Part shown: one piece after another, positions 1 to 8,974 of the stretch
Numbering within the stretch: the stretch's first letter is position 1
How the letters are laid out: the number at the start of each line of letters is the position of its first letter
Assembly (NCBI GenBank): GCA_016125425.1
Contig: WGLT01000019.1
Span: forward strand, 30,244-94,243
Source of the DNA: Alphaproteobacteria bacterium
Lineage (GTDB): Bacteria; Pseudomonadota; Alphaproteobacteria; Caulobacterales; Parvularculaceae
Length of the DNA stretch: 64,000 bases
Reading direction: 5' to 3'
The notes under the pieces: model-generated
Told to the model about the DNA's origin: nothing
The model's database searches: none
Seen by the model: only the letters and a program-made list of their open reading frames with translations
Translations under genes and position numbers: made by a program

Positions 1-2064
1 GACCAAAATCGCGTCGATGTAATTTATGAGATCGATGAGGGGCCGAAAACCGGCATCGCCAAGATCAATTTCATCGGCAACAAGGTTTTCTCCGACAATG
101 AGCTTCGAGGCGTCGTGCTCACCAAGGAGAGCCACTGGTGGAAGATCTTCTCTAGCAACACGAATTACGATCCTGACCGGCTCGAATATGATCAGGAGTT
201 GCTGCGTCAGTTCTATGCCCGGCACGGCTATGCCGACTTTCAGGTGACGTCAGCCGTCGCAGAACTGACTCCCGACCGGAAGAACTTCTTCATCACCTTC
301 ACTGTTGAGGAAGGGCCCCAATACCGCATTGGCGACGTGAAAGTGAAAACGACGCTCGCCAAAATCGATGAAAAAGCGCTTGAGCGCTTCGTGCCGGTCC
401 GAAGCGGCGAGATTTATGACGGCGACAAGGTCGACAAGGCGGTTGAGGCGATCACCTTCGCGACGGGCGCGACCGGCTACGCCTTCGTCGACGTCAATCC
501 GCGTCTCGACAGACACCCCGAGAACAAGACTGTCGACATCACCTTCAATGTGAATGAAGGGCCGCGGGTTTATGTCGAGCGCATCAACATCAAGGGCAAT
601 ACGCGCACGCTTGACAAAGTGATCCGGCGGGAAATCCGAATTGCGGAAGGGGATCCGTTTAACCGCGTGCTCGTTGACCGATCCAAGTCGAGGATCAAGG
701 CGCTCGATTATTTCAGCGACGTCACTATCGACGAAAAGCCCGGCTCTGCGCCGGACCGAACCGACCTTGACGTGCAGGTGAAAGAAAAATCGACCGGATC
801 ATTCAGCGTCGGCGTCGGCATTTCTTCTACAGAACGGTTTATCGTAGATCTCTCAATTGAAGAGAGAAACCTGATGGGGCGCGGTCAGTATCTGAGATTT
901 CAGGTACAGGCTAGTTCGCGCACGCGTCAGGTCAACATCCAGTTCACGCAACCTTATTTTCTAGACCGGAATCTCGCGGCCGGGTTCTCTATATTCAATC
1001 AGCGTACGAATTTTCGGGAATCGGGCTTTGTGCGCGATCGAATCGGATTCGGGCTGAACGCCGGGTTTCAGATTTCCGAATTCGGGCGGGGCGGGCTTAA
1101 CTACTTCTTTACGCGCGATAACGTCCAGATCGATACGCTAAATTCGATTCAGGTTACTTCTGCGCAGAATCCGCAGGATCTGGTGCTGCCGGGCGTCACC
1201 GTCAGCGACGCGTCGACATGTGTCGCCGGAAGCTCTTCTGCATGTCTTACGGAAGGCGTCGATCTTCTCGGCAATCCGGTGACGTTGCTGTCATCGTCAA
1301 CCTGCAATTTTGTCCAGAACGCTCTGACGCCGACCTGCGATTCGCAAGGAAAATTCATCACATCGCTGATCGGCTATTCGATTGCCTTCGACAAGCGTGA
1401 CGACCCGATCGATCCGACGCATGGCTGGAGGTTTTCGCTGGCCCAGTCGGTCGCCGGGCTCGGCGGCAGCGTCAATTACTATCGCACGGAAGTCTCCGGC
1501 GCCTATTATCACCCGGTTGTCGGCAAGTTTATCGGCGCCTTGAAGTTCCGCGCGGGCTATGTCGACGGTTATGGCGGCGACTCGGTTCGCCTGTCTGACC
1601 GTTTCTTCGAAGGGGCCGAGACGTTCCGCGGCTTTGAAGTGGCCGGCGTCGGGCCGCGCTATATCCCGCAAGGGCAGGGGGTCGACCAGAACGGCCAGAT
1701 CAGAAGCCAGTCGATCGGCGGCAAGGTCTACGCCATCGGCACGGCCGAAGTGCTGCTGCCGTTGCCGTTGCCGAAAGAATATGGCATCAAGGTTTCCGCA
1801 TTTTCGGATTTCGGCACAGTCGGGCTGGTCGATAACCGCACCAAAGCTCTGAATGAAGACCTGTCGTTCTGGGTGGATCCGACAGGCAGCGGAATTTACC
1901 AAAAGCCGGTGCAGGACGACTTGGCGCTGAGGGTGTCCGCGGGGGTGACCGTCAGTTGGGACTCGCCATTCGGGCCGATCAGATTCGATTTGGCGCGAGT
2001 CATTAAGAAGGAATTCTACGATCGGACGGAATCCTTCCGATTTAGCGCTGGAACCAGTTTCTAG
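1..2064 (+). CDS. bamA: BamA, outer-membrane protein assembly factor (5' end outside window)
   Basis: BamA is the central subunit of the BAM complex, which inserts beta-barrel proteins into the outer membrane. The reading frame is open from base 1, so the N-terminal signal peptide and first POTRA domains lie outside the window; an ATG at 115 is internal. The visible part has POTRA-like repeats (for example GNKVFSDNEL near the start and IKGNTRTLDKVIRREIR further on), followed by an Omp85-type barrel. It ends in FRFSAGTSF, whose terminal Phe fits the beta-signal of outer-membrane barrels. The segment encoded around 1165-1350 carries four cysteines in a probable extracellular loop. It is followed 20 bases later by the periplasmic chaperone skp and the lipid A genes, the usual alphaproteobacterial neighbourhood. 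Identification is secure; the full length is unknown. Confidence 0.95.
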   Translation, partial: DQNRVDVIYEIDEGPKTGIAKINFIGNKVFSDNELRGVVLTKESHWWKIFSSNTNYDPDRLEYDQELLRQFYARHGYADFQVTSAVAELTPDRKNFFITFTVEEGPQYRIGDVKVKTTLAKIDEKALERFVPVRSGEIYDGDKVDKAVEAITFATGATGYAFVDVNPRLDRHPENKTVDITFNVNEGPRVYVERINIKGNTRTLDKVIRREIRIAEGDPFNRVLVDRSKSRIKALDYFSDVTIDEKPGSAPDRTDLDVQVKEKSTGSFSVGVGISSTERFIVDLSIEERNLMGRGQYLRFQVQASSRTRQVNIQFTQPYFLDRNLAAGFSIFNQRTNFRESGFVRDRIGFGLNAGFQISEFGRGGLNYFFTRDNVQIDTLNSIQVTSAQNPQDLVLPGVTVSDASTCVAGSSSACLTEGVDLLGNPVTLLSSSTCNFVQNALTPTCDSQGKFITSLIGYSIAFDKRDDPIDPTHGWRFSLAQSVAGLGGSVNYYRTEVSGAYYHPVVGKFIGALKFRAGYVDGYGGDSVRLSDRFFEGAETFRGFEVAGVGPRYIPQGQGVDQNGQIRSQSIGGKVYAIGTAEVLLPLPLPKEYGIKVSAFSDFGTVGLVDNRTKALNEDLSFWVDPTGSGIYQKPVQDDLALRVSAGVTVSWDSPFGPIRFDLARVIKKEFYDRTESFRFSAGTSF

Positions 2065-2084
2065 AAAGGGTGTGAGGTTACAAC

Positions 2085-2720
2085 ATGAAACTTAAATTGA
2101 TCGCAGTCGCGAGCGCGGCTTTGCTGGCTGCCGCAGGACTCGGCGCCGCAGCCACGAGCGCGTCAGCTCAGGACAAGAACCAGAAGGGACCGGTGATCCT
2201 CGTTCTGAACCAGGCCGAGGTTATCCAGCAGTCCAAGGCTGGTCAGTCAATGAGGCCCCAGCTTGAAAAGCTGCAAAAGGATGCGACGGACGAATATAAC
2301 GCCGCCGTCGAGAGCCTCGTGAAGGAGAGCGAAGATCTCAAGAAGCAAAAGGATCTGATGGCTCAGGATGTGTGGACTCAAAAGGCTCAGCAGCTTCAGC
2401 AAAAGCAGCAAAATCTTCCTGTGCTCCGCGAGCAGAAAGTGCGTGAACTCGAACTGTCGCAGCAGAAAGCGATCGGCGTCATTAACGATGCGCTCCAGCC
2501 GATTCTGAAAAAGATCGTGGATGATCGTGGCGCAACCGTTCTGCTTGACGGCTCTGCGGTTATGTACGCATCCGTTGACGCGGACATCACGCCGCAGGTC
2601 ATTTCCGAACTCAACAAGAAATTGACATCCGTGACCGTTGAAAAGGTGTCGCTGGAGGATCTGCAAAAGCAGGCGGCCGCCGCCCAGAAAGCAGCATCGG
2701 ACAGCAAGAAGAAAAAGTAG
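2085..2720 (+). CDS. skp: Skp/OmpH family periplasmic chaperone
   Basis: Skp holds unfolded outer-membrane proteins in the periplasm on their way to the BAM complex. The 211-residue product begins with [18 protein letters not shown] and a likely signal peptidase site after SASA, around residue 28. A long charged, Gln/Lys-rich coiled-coil stretch follows at about residues 60-130, matching the tentacle helices of the family. The C-terminal part ([17 protein letters not shown], then a Lys-rich tail ending KKKK) is typical of OmpH/Skp. It lies between bamA and lpxD as in many proteobacteria. At 211 residues it is longer than the E. coli protein (about 160), mainly through its Ala/Lys-rich C-terminal tail. 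Family assignment is firm; individual function is inferred from context. Confidence 0.9.
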   Translation: MKLKLIAVASAALLAAAGLGAAATSASAQDKNQKGPVILVLNQAEVIQQSKAGQSMRPQLEKLQKDATDEYNAAVESLVKESEDLKKQKDLMAQDVWTQKAQQLQQKQQNLPVLREQKVRELELSQQKAIGVINDALQPILKKIVDDRGATVLLDGSAVMYASVDADITPQVISELNKKLTSVTVEKVSLEDLQKQAAAAQKAASDSKKKK

Positions 2721-2755
2721 GCCGGCTACGGACTGATTGGCGAAGTCTATCGGAG

Positions 2756-2786
2756 CGGCCGGCGCGCGATGCGCCGGCCGTTTCTT
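2756..2786 (+). terminator. Intrinsic terminator between skp and lpxD
   Basis: A perfect 10-bp GC stem (arms 2756-2765 and 2771-2780, 5-nt loop) is followed by TTTCTT. It ends only 17 bases before the lpxD ATG, so there is no room for a full promoter behind it. lpxD is presumably reached by read-through or from a promoter further upstream. Confidence 0.8.
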
Positions 2787-2803
2787 GTTGCGAAGACGCT
2801 GCG

Positions 2804-3835
2804 ATGTTTTTGCCTGATGCGCGATTTTTTCTGACCGGTGAGCCGCTCGATCCCGCTGCGGCGGCGCAGGCGGCCGGCGCGGACCTCGTTCGGGAAGGTC
2901 GAAGGCTTGTGTGCAGGGCGGCGTCTTTGAACGAAGTCGATCTTTCGGACGCTGTCGTTTTCGCCGATTCCGAAAAGACGCTCGCGCGCCTCGAAGGGCG
3001 CGAGGTTGCGCTGTGTTTTGCAAAGCCAGAGAGCGCCGGAAAAACGCCATTCCGGGGTGCGTTGGCGGCCCACCCGGATCCGAAGCGCGCTTTCGCGCAA
3101 ATCGCCGCTTGGTTGCATAAAGAAAGGCCATACCGGCTTTCGGCCGGAATCGATCCGTCGGCGCAAATCGGTCATGGCGCGCAAATTCACGAGACGGCGG
3201 TGATCGCGCAGGACGCTTCGATCGGCGCGCGGACCCTGATCGGGCCCCACGTATTCATCGGCCCGGGGGTAGAAATCGGCGAAGACGGCCGTGTGGGGCC
3301 GAACGCGTCAGTCATCTGCGCGCTTATCGGCGCGCGCGTTTTGATCCTCGCCGGCGCCCGCATTGGCGAAGAAGGATTCGGTTTCGCGCGCGGCGCACAG
3401 GGATTCGTCCGCGTGCCGCAGCTCGGCCGTGTCATAATCGGCGACGACGTGGAGGTCGGCGCAAATTCGACGATTGATCGCGGCGCTCTCGGCGACACCG
3501 TGATTGAAGACGGCGTCAAAATCGACAACCTCGTGCAGGTCGGCCACAATGTCCGGGTCGGCAAGGGCGCGGCGCTCGCGGCCCAGGTCGGCGTGGCGGG
3601 GAGCACTGTGATCGGCGCGGGCGTGCTTATCGCAGGTCAGGCTGGTCTCGCCGACCACTTGACGATTGGGGACGGCGCGCGGATCGCCGCCCAGGCGGGG
3701 CTTATGCGCGACGTTCCCAAGGGCGAACACTGGGGCGGAACGCCGGCTCGGCCGGCCACTGCGTGGTTTCGAGAGACGGCGGCGTTGACAAAACTCGCGG
3801 CGCGAAAAAAGACGAAGAAAGATGGCAATGATTGA
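2804..3835 (+). CDS. lpxD: LpxD, UDP-3-O-(3-hydroxyacyl)glucosamine N-acyltransferase
   Basis: LpxD adds the second hydroxyacyl chain, from acyl-ACP, to UDP-3-O-acylglucosamine in lipid A synthesis. The 343-residue product has an N-terminal uridine-binding-like domain (about 1-105), then a left-handed beta-helix of hexapeptide repeats (about 115-310) and a short helical C-terminus. His248 in QVGHN corresponds to the catalytic histidine of the family. Length matches known LpxD proteins (about 340). The ATG at 2804 has only a weak purine-rich sequence upstream. Its last 14 bases overlap the start of fabZ, indicating translational coupling. Order lpxD-fabZ-lpxA is the standard lipid A gene cluster. 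Confidence 0.95.
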   Translation: MFLPDARFFLTGEPLDPAAAAQAAGADLVREGRRLVCRAASLNEVDLSDAVVFADSEKTLARLEGREVALCFAKPESAGKTPFRGALAAHPDPKRAFAQIAAWLHKERPYRLSAGIDPSAQIGHGAQIHETAVIAQDASIGARTLIGPHVFIGPGVEIGEDGRVGPNASVICALIGARVLILAGARIGEEGFGFARGAQGFVRVPQLGRVIIGDDVEVGANSTIDRGALGDTVIEDGVKIDNLVQVGHNVRVGKGAALAAQVGVAGSTVIGAGVLIAGQAGLADHLTIGDGARIAAQAGLMRDVPKGEHWGGTPARPATAWFRETAALTKLAARKKTKKDGND

Positions 3836-4289
3836 ACCGGGCAAAACAACGCTGGACGTCGGCGAGCTGATGCAGCTTCTGCCGCATCGATATCCGATGC
3901 TGATGATCGATCGGCTGACCGAGATCGACGCGAAAGAGGGCGCGGTCGCCATCAAGAACGTCACCATCAATGAATCGTTTTTCCAGGGACATTTCCCGCA
4001 AAAGCCGGTCATGCCGGGCGTCCTTATCATTGAGGCGATGGCGCAGGCGGCGGCCGCCTTCGCCGCTTATACTGAGGAGATCGATGTCGAGAACAAAATC
4101 GTTCTTTTCATGGGGGTCGACAAAGCGCGTTTCAGAAAGCCCGTTGTCCCCGGCGATCAACTCCGCATTCATGTAAGGACCGCGCAGCGTCGCCCGCCGG
4201 TGTGGCGTTTCGAAGGGGTGGCGATGGTTGACGGATCGCGCGTCGCCGACGCCTCTTTTGCAGCGATGCTGTCGCAGGTCGCCGGCTAA
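3822..4289 (+). CDS. fabZ: FabZ, 3-hydroxyacyl-ACP dehydratase
   Basis: FabZ dehydrates 3-hydroxyacyl-ACP in fatty acid elongation and competes with LpxA and LpxD for the same hydroxyacyl-ACP pool, which explains its place in this operon. The 155-residue hot-dog-fold protein contains [20 protein letters not shown], with catalytic His57 and Glu71. The upstream [11 protein letters not shown] is another family hallmark. The start at 3822 lies within the end of lpxD and is preceded by GAAGAAAG; a second ATG six bases on is an alternative. Length is normal for FabZ. Confidence 0.96.
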   Translation: MAMIEPGKTTLDVGELMQLLPHRYPMLMIDRLTEIDAKEGAVAIKNVTINESFFQGHFPQKPVMPGVLIIEAMAQAAAAFAAYTEEIDVENKIVLFMGVDKARFRKPVVPGDQLRIHVRTAQRRPPVWRFEGVAMVDGSRVADASFAAMLSQVAG

Positions 4290-4296
4290 GCGTCCC

Positions 4297-5079
4297 ATGC
4301 CCATTCACCCAACAGCCATCGTCGAAGACGGCGCTGCAATTGACGATAGCGCTGTGGTCGGCGCCTTTTGCTGCGTGGGCCCGAAGGTCAAGCTGGGTCC
4401 GCGCGTCGTCCTCCATCCCCACGCGACGGTGACAGGCCGAACCGAGATCGGCGAAGGAACCGTCGTTCATTCCTATGCGTTGTTGGGCGGGCCGCCCCAA
4501 CACCTTGGATATCGCGGCGAAGACACAGGTCTCGTCATCGGAAGAAACAATATTATTCGCGAATATGTGACGATGAATATCGGCACTGTCGCGGGCGGGG
4601 GCGTAACGCGTGTCGGCGATGACGGCTTTTATATGACAGCGTGCCATGTCGGACACGACTGTCAGGTGGGCGATCATGTGATCATGGCGAACTGCGCGAC
4701 GTTGGGCGGCCATGTGTCGGTTGAAGAATACGTGTTTCTCGGCGGGCTGTGCGCGATTCATCAGCACAGCCGCATCGGCGCTTATGCGTTCATCGGCGGT
4801 TGCGCGGCCGTCGTCGCGGACGTTATTCCTTATGCGTCCGCATTCGGAAATCACGCTGCGCTCGCTGGGCTTAACGTGATAGGCATGAAACGGCGAGGGC
4901 TTCCGCGCGAGACGATCCGCGACCTGCGCGCAGCCTACAAGCTGTTGTTCGATAATGATCGCACGTTCAAGGAACGTTTGGAGGAGGCGTCTGAACGCTA
5001 TGGCGCGCGGCCTGAAGTTAAGCGCATTCTTGATTTTGTCAGGGCGGATGCGCGCCGTCCGCTCATGACGCCGCGCTGA
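4297..5079 (+). CDS. lpxA: LpxA, acyl-ACP-UDP-N-acetylglucosamine O-acyltransferase
   Basis: LpxA catalyses the first step of lipid A synthesis, acylating the 3-OH of UDP-GlcNAc. From the ATG at 4297 ([13 protein letters not shown]) the product is 260 residues, close to the usual 262. The open frame extends 23 codons upstream into fabZ but that part resembles nothing in the family. Hexapeptide repeats fill about residues 5-185. The segment [17 protein letters not shown] carries the catalytic histidine (His120), and [12 protein letters not shown] matches the conserved loop. The C-terminal helical domain follows. It starts 7 bases after fabZ and ends 3 bases before lpxI. Confidence 0.96.
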   Translation: MPIHPTAIVEDGAAIDDSAVVGAFCCVGPKVKLGPRVVLHPHATVTGRTEIGEGTVVHSYALLGGPPQHLGYRGEDTGLVIGRNNIIREYVTMNIGTVAGGGVTRVGDDGFYMTACHVGHDCQVGDHVIMANCATLGGHVSVEEYVFLGGLCAIHQHSRIGAYAFIGGCAAVVADVIPYASAFGNHAALAGLNVIGMKRRGLPRETIRDLRAAYKLLFDNDRTFKERLEEASERYGARPEVKRILDFVRADARRPLMTPR

Positions 5080-5082
5080 GAG

Positions 5083-5928
5083 ATGGCGCGCTGGCGTAAA
5101 CTCGGGATCATAGCGGGCGCGGGCGATTTGCCTTGCCGGCTCGCGGCGGCCTGCGCCGCGAACTGCGACCCGTTCTTTGTCGTTCGCCTGAAGGGGCTCG
5201 CTGACGCGGCGCTCGGAGCATTCCCGAACGAGGAATGCGGACTCGCTGAGTTGGGGCTCATCATCCGCACGTTGAAAAACGAGGCCTGCGACGCGGTTGT
5301 GTTCGCAGGCGTCGTCAGGCGGCCGAATTTCGCCAGCTTGCGGCCCGACTGGCGCGGCGCGGCGCTCCTGCCCAAGCTCGCAACCGCGGCCCGGCGCGGG
5401 GACGGCGCAATCCTCGCAGCGCTCGTCGAGACTTTCGAAGGCGAAGGATTCATCGTCGTCGGCGCAGAGGAAATCGCGAGCGCGCTTGCGGCGCGTGCGG
5501 GCGCGCTTGGCCGGATCGTGCCGGGAGAAGCCGATTTCGCCGACATGAAAAAGGCCGCGATGCTTGTCGCGGCGCTTGGCCCGTTCGACGTGGGACAGGG
5601 CGCCGTCGTCGCGGCGGGGCATGTCCTGGCGATAGAAGCCGCCGAAGGAACCGACGCCATGCTCGACCGGTGCGCTGCGTTGCGCGAGAGCGAGGATGCG
5701 CGCCTCGGCGTTCTTCTGAAACGTCCGAAGCCCGGACAGGAATTGCGGATTGATTTGCCGACCATCGGGCCGGAGACTGTCCGTCGCGCCGCGCGCGCAG
5801 GCCTCGCCGGGATCGCTGTCGAAGCCGGCGTCAGCCTCGTGATCGACCCCGAGGCGACGGCGTCGGAGGCGGACGCGCATGATCTGTTCGTATATGGGTT
5901 CGTCGATGCGGAGGTGCGCGGGCCGTGA
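5083..5928 (+). CDS. lpxI: LpxI, UDP-2,3-diacylglucosamine pyrophosphatase
   Basis: LpxI hydrolyses UDP-2,3-diacylglucosamine to lipid X and UMP. It is the alphaproteobacterial alternative to LpxH (former DUF1009 family) and was defined biochemically in Caulobacter. The 281-residue product starts with KLGIIAGAGDLP, which matches the N-terminal family motif. It also contains GHVLAIEAAEGTDAMLDR, the conserved acidic region near the active site. It sits exactly between lpxA and lpxB, and its stop codon overlaps the GTG start of lpxB. There is no LpxH-like gene in the window. Assignment rests on both sequence motif and location. Confidence 0.92.
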   Translation: MARWRKLGIIAGAGDLPCRLAAACAANCDPFFVVRLKGLADAALGAFPNEECGLAELGLIIRTLKNEACDAVVFAGVVRRPNFASLRPDWRGAALLPKLATAARRGDGAILAALVETFEGEGFIVVGAEEIASALAARAGALGRIVPGEADFADMKKAAMLVAALGPFDVGQGAVVAAGHVLAIEAAEGTDAMLDRCAALRESEDARLGVLLKRPKPGQELRIDLPTIGPETVRRAARAGLAGIAVEAGVSLVIDPEATASEADAHDLFVYGFVDAEVRGP

Positions 5929-7115
5929 GCGCCGATAAGAGCTTCCATAGCGAGCTCAAAGGCAAGATCATGCTGGCCGCCGTCGAGCCTTCCGGCGATG
6001 AGATCGGCGCGGATCTGCTTCGGGAACTGAAAAAGCGGCTGCCCGGAATTGAGGTTGTCGGCTGCGGCGGCCCGAAAATGGCGGCGGAGGGTCTCGCGAG
6101 CCAGTTTCAGATCGAGCGCCTGTCGGTCATGGGACTAACCGATGCGGTGCGCGTTCTGCGTGAAGCCTCAAAACGAGCGCGAGAACTGGCAGAGACTGCA
6201 AAGCGCGAACGGGTGACAGCGGCGGTCTTCATCGACGCTTGGGGCTTTTCACGTCTTTGCGCGGAGCATCTGAAAAAGATCGCGCCGAAAATTAAGCTCT
6301 TCAAGCTTGCCGCCCCGCAAATTTGGGCGTCGAGACCCCGGCGGGTCGAAACCGTCCGCCGGCTTTTCGACGGCGTGCTTTGTCTGTTGCCTTTCGAGCC
6401 GTCCCTATTTGAGCGCGCGCAGGTGCGCGCTGTGTTTGTCGGCAATCCGAATTTTCAGCGGGCCTGGCGCGAGCGGGGGGACGCAAATCGATTTCGTCAG
6501 TCGCATGATCTTGGCGATGCTCCTTTGCTGGTCGTGGCGCCGGGAAGCCGCGCGACGGAGCTGAAGCGCCATCGCAGGCCCTTTGGGGGCGCCGTGCGCC
6601 TGTTGGCCGAGCGGCTGGAGGGATTGCGCGTCGCCGTGGTCGTCCCACCGCATCTTCGCGCCGCCGCCGAGCGCGCAACGCGCAAATGGCCGGGCGCGCC
6701 GATTATCGTCACGGGCGAGGAGAAGGCCGACGCTTTCGCCGCCGCGAATGCGGCGCTCGCAAAGTCCGGAACGGTGACGACGGAAATCGCAATCAACGGA
6801 ACCGCAATGGTTGTCGCCTACAAAACCGATGCGATCTCGGCGTTTTGGGCGAGGCGGATCATGACGACGCCGTTCGTCAGTATTCTGAATGTCGCCGCGC
6901 AAGAAGAGATAATCCCGGAGCTTTTACAGGAGCGTTGCCGCGCCGAATTGCTCGCCGGCGCGCTCTGGCCGCTGCTCGCCGACGAGGAGGCGCGGCTCGA
7001 CCAATTGGAGGCGTTTCCGAAATTGCTCGCCTATCTCGGAGTCGACGCCGGAAACGCCGCGAGTCTCGCCGCCGATAAGCTGCTTGAATGGATGAACGCG
7101 CCGCGGGGCGCTTAG
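5925..7115 (+). CDS. lpxB: LpxB, lipid-A-disaccharide synthase
   Basis: LpxB is a GT19 glycosyltransferase. It joins lipid X and UDP-2,3-diacylglucosamine into the tetraacyl disaccharide. The 396-residue product has the family start KIMLAAVEPSGDEIGADLL, then GCGGPKMAAEGL, and an APGSR element in VVAPGSRATELKRH. KSGTVTTEIAINGTAMVVAYK near residue 300 is the nucleotide-binding region. A GTG start at 5925 overlaps the lpxI stop (GTGA); the first in-frame ATG (5970) would remove the beginning of the domain. Its 3' end overlaps convergent ccmE by 4 bases, so no separate terminator fits between them. Confidence 0.95.
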   Translation: MSADKSFHSELKGKIMLAAVEPSGDEIGADLLRELKKRLPGIEVVGCGGPKMAAEGLASQFQIERLSVMGLTDAVRVLREASKRARELAETAKRERVTAAVFIDAWGFSRLCAEHLKKIAPKIKLFKLAAPQIWASRPRRVETVRRLFDGVLCLLPFEPSLFERAQVRAVFVGNPNFQRAWRERGDANRFRQSHDLGDAPLLVVAPGSRATELKRHRRPFGGAVRLLAERLEGLRVAVVVPPHLRAAAERATRKWPGAPIIVTGEEKADAFAAANAALAKSGTVTTEIAINGTAMVVAYKTDAISAFWARRIMTTPFVSILNVAAQEEIIPELLQERCRAELLAGALWPLLADEEARLDQLEAFPKLLAYLGVDAGNAASLAADKLLEWMNAPRGA

Positions 7116-7564
7116 GAGTGCGGCGCGTTCTTTTCCTGCCACACGCCCTGTTTCTTCAGCGCGTCGGCAAGCTCTTTCGGCATGTATTTCTCGTCATGCT
7201 TGGCGAGCACCTGGCTGGCCTCCACGCTGCCATCCGGCTCCAGCTTTCCCTCGACAACGACGCCCTGACCTTCACGGAAAAGATCGGGAAGAATTCCATT
7301 ATAGGTGACTCTCGTTTGCGCGAATTTGTCGGCCACAACGAATTGCACCGTCGTCGAGCCTCCGGGATAGGCGACGCTGCCTTGCTTGACGAGACCGCCG
7401 AGGCGGATGACGCCGGCGGGCGGCTTGGCCAGCTTCTGCAGATCCGACGGCGTGTAAAAATAGGCGATCGCGCTGTTCAAAGACGCGAGCACCGCGAAGA
7501 CGCCGAGCGCCGCTGCGGCGAAGATGAAGCCGATGAAAACGCCGCGCTTTTGTTTCCTTGTCAT
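7112..7564 (-). CDS. ccmE: CcmE, periplasmic haem chaperone
   Basis: CcmE covalently binds haem delivered by CcmABCD and passes it to the CcmF/H ligase for c-type cytochromes. The 150-residue product has an N-terminal membrane anchor (about 9-28) and an OB-fold periplasmic domain. LAKHDEKYMP contains the haem-binding His123 and Tyr127, both diagnostic. Its start overlaps the ccmC stop by 4 bases, so ccmD is not in its usual place between these genes. Its end overlaps convergent lpxB. Confidence 0.96.
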   Translation of the reverse strand: MTRKQKRGVFIGFIFAAAALGVFAVLASLNSAIAYFYTPSDLQKLAKPPAGVIRLGGLVKQGSVAYPGGSTTVQFVVADKFAQTRVTYNGILPDLFREGQGVVVEGKLEPDGSVEASQVLAKHDEKYMPKELADALKKQGVWQEKNAPHS

Positions 7565-8298
7565 TCCGGGCGCACTCCTGAAACGCCGCCCATGCGTTCA
7601 AGCCGCGCGATCCGCCGTGCGGAGAGTTCGTTCTTCATCGCCGGGACGAGCAGGGCCGCATAGACCATCATATAGGCGCCGATCATCAGGAAAAGCGGCA
7701 AGAGCATGGACCCGTCGATCGTCGGTCCGCCCCGGCGGAAGATGCTTTCTCCCTGATGAAGGCTGTTCCACCAGTCAACGGAGAATTTGATGATGGGGAT
7801 GTTGACGAAACCCACGATAGCGACAATCGCCGCAAGGCGCGCGGCGCGGATTTTGTCGTCGACCGCCTCCCAAATGGCGATGTAGCCGATGTAGATGAAA
7901 AAGAGGATCAGCTCCGAAGTGAGTCTGGCGTCCCAGACCCACCACGCGCCCCACATCGGCTTTCCCCAAAGGGAGCCTGTCACCAACGCGAGCGCGGTGA
8001 ACACCGCGCCGATCGGCGCGCTCGCTTTTGCGGCGACGTCAGCGAGCGGATGCTTCCATACGAAGCCCACAATCGACGCGACCGCCATCGCCGTATAACA
8101 CGCCATTGACATCATGGCCGCCGGCACATGGACATACATGATACGGACAGTGTCGCCCTGTTGATAATCCGCTGGCGAATGAAACAAGCCAAAATAAAAA
8201 CCCAGCGCCAGCAGAATGACGGCGAGCGCGCTCGCAGTGAGCCAAAACGGCTTCACGAAGCGTTCGAACCGTTCCGGATTGGCGAGATCGGCGATCAT
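7561..8298 (-). CDS. ccmC: CcmC, haem transporter/handling protein
   Basis: CcmC displays haem at the periplasmic face for attachment to CcmE. The 245-residue protein has about six membrane segments. The tryptophan-rich haem-handling loop MWGAWWVWDARLTSE lies at about residues 115-129. His57 (MYVHVPAAM) and His181 (WNSLHQGES) correspond to the external haem-ligand histidines of the family. It starts 7 bases downstream of ccmB and overlaps ccmE by 4 bases. Confidence 0.96.
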   Translation of the reverse strand: MIADLANPERFERFVKPFWLTASALAVILLALGFYFGLFHSPADYQQGDTVRIMYVHVPAAMMSMACYTAMAVASIVGFVWKHPLADVAAKASAPIGAVFTALALVTGSLWGKPMWGAWWVWDARLTSELILFFIYIGYIAIWEAVDDKIRAARLAAIVAIVGFVNIPIIKFSVDWWNSLHQGESIFRRGGPTIDGSMLLPLFLMIGAYMMVYAALLVPAMKNELSARRIARLERMGGVSGVRPE

Positions 8299-8305
8299 GG
8301 CAGTT

Positions 8306-8974
8306 TCAGCTCATGTTGAAGCGGATCGCGGCCGCGCCTGCAAGGGGCGCAAAAACCAGCGCAAAAAGCGATGAGGCGGCGACCAGCAAAAGGGTCGGAA
8401 CGAAACTCGGCGCGCCCGCGGCTCCCGCCTCAGCGGCGCCGACGCCAAAAATCAAGGCCGGCGCATAGAGCGGAGCGGCGAGAATGGAGACGAGAATGCT
8501 GGCGCGGCGCAGAGCAAGGGTCAACGCCGCCGCCAGCGCGCCGATCAGCGAAAGGGCGGGCGTGCCGACAAGCAGCGACGCGAGGAGGGGCCAGTATCCT
8601 TCGACGGGCAGATTGAGGAGGAGGGCGAAGAGCGGAACTGCGACAATCAGCGGCAGCAGAGAGGAAAGCCAATGCGCCGCCGCTTTGGCGAGCACGCGCA
8701 GCTCCAGAAGGTCCGCCGTCTCTACGAGGACGTCAAGCGTGCCGTCCTCGTAATCGGACTGGAAGATGCGATCGAGGGAAACGAGCGCCGATAGCAGCGC
8801 GCCGGCCCAGAGGATCGGCGCGGCGAGCGCGGAGAGCCTGGCCGGCTCGGGGCCGATGGCGAGCGCGAATACCAGCGAGACGAGTGCGAAAAACATCGCC
8901 GCCTGCGTGGCGCCGCCGCCGGCGCGAAAGCCAAGCGTCACGTCCCGAAGGATGATGGCGAGGAACGTCTTCAC
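8306..8974 (-). CDS. ccmB: CcmB, haem exporter permease subunit
   Basis: CcmB is the membrane subunit of the CcmAB ABC transporter, which releases holo-CcmE from CcmC using ATP. The 222-residue product is almost entirely hydrophobic, with about six predicted membrane segments. It has the family motif FQSDYEDGTLDVLV around residue 70. The start overlaps the ccmA stop by 4 bases. Length agrees with the family (about 220). Confidence 0.94.
   Translation of the reverse strand: MKTFLAIILRDVTLGFRAGGGATQAAMFFALVSLVFALAIGPEPARLSALAAPILWAGALLSALVSLDRIFQSDYEDGTLDVLVETADLLELRVLAKAAAHWLSSLLPLIVAVPLFALLLNLPVEGYWPLLASLLVGTPALSLIGALAAALTLALRRASILVSILAAPLYAPALIFGVGAAEAGAAGAPSFVPTLLLVAASSLFALVFAPLAGAAAIRFNMS

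Noticed and set aside
4228..4296. N-terminal extension of lpxA
   Set aside because: The 23 extra residues lie inside fabZ and are unlike LpxA; ATG 4297 gives the normal length.
4132..5880. A 582-residue minus-strand frame over fabZ, lpxA and lpxI
   Set aside because: It is antisense to three well-supported lipid A genes and has no recognisable motif.
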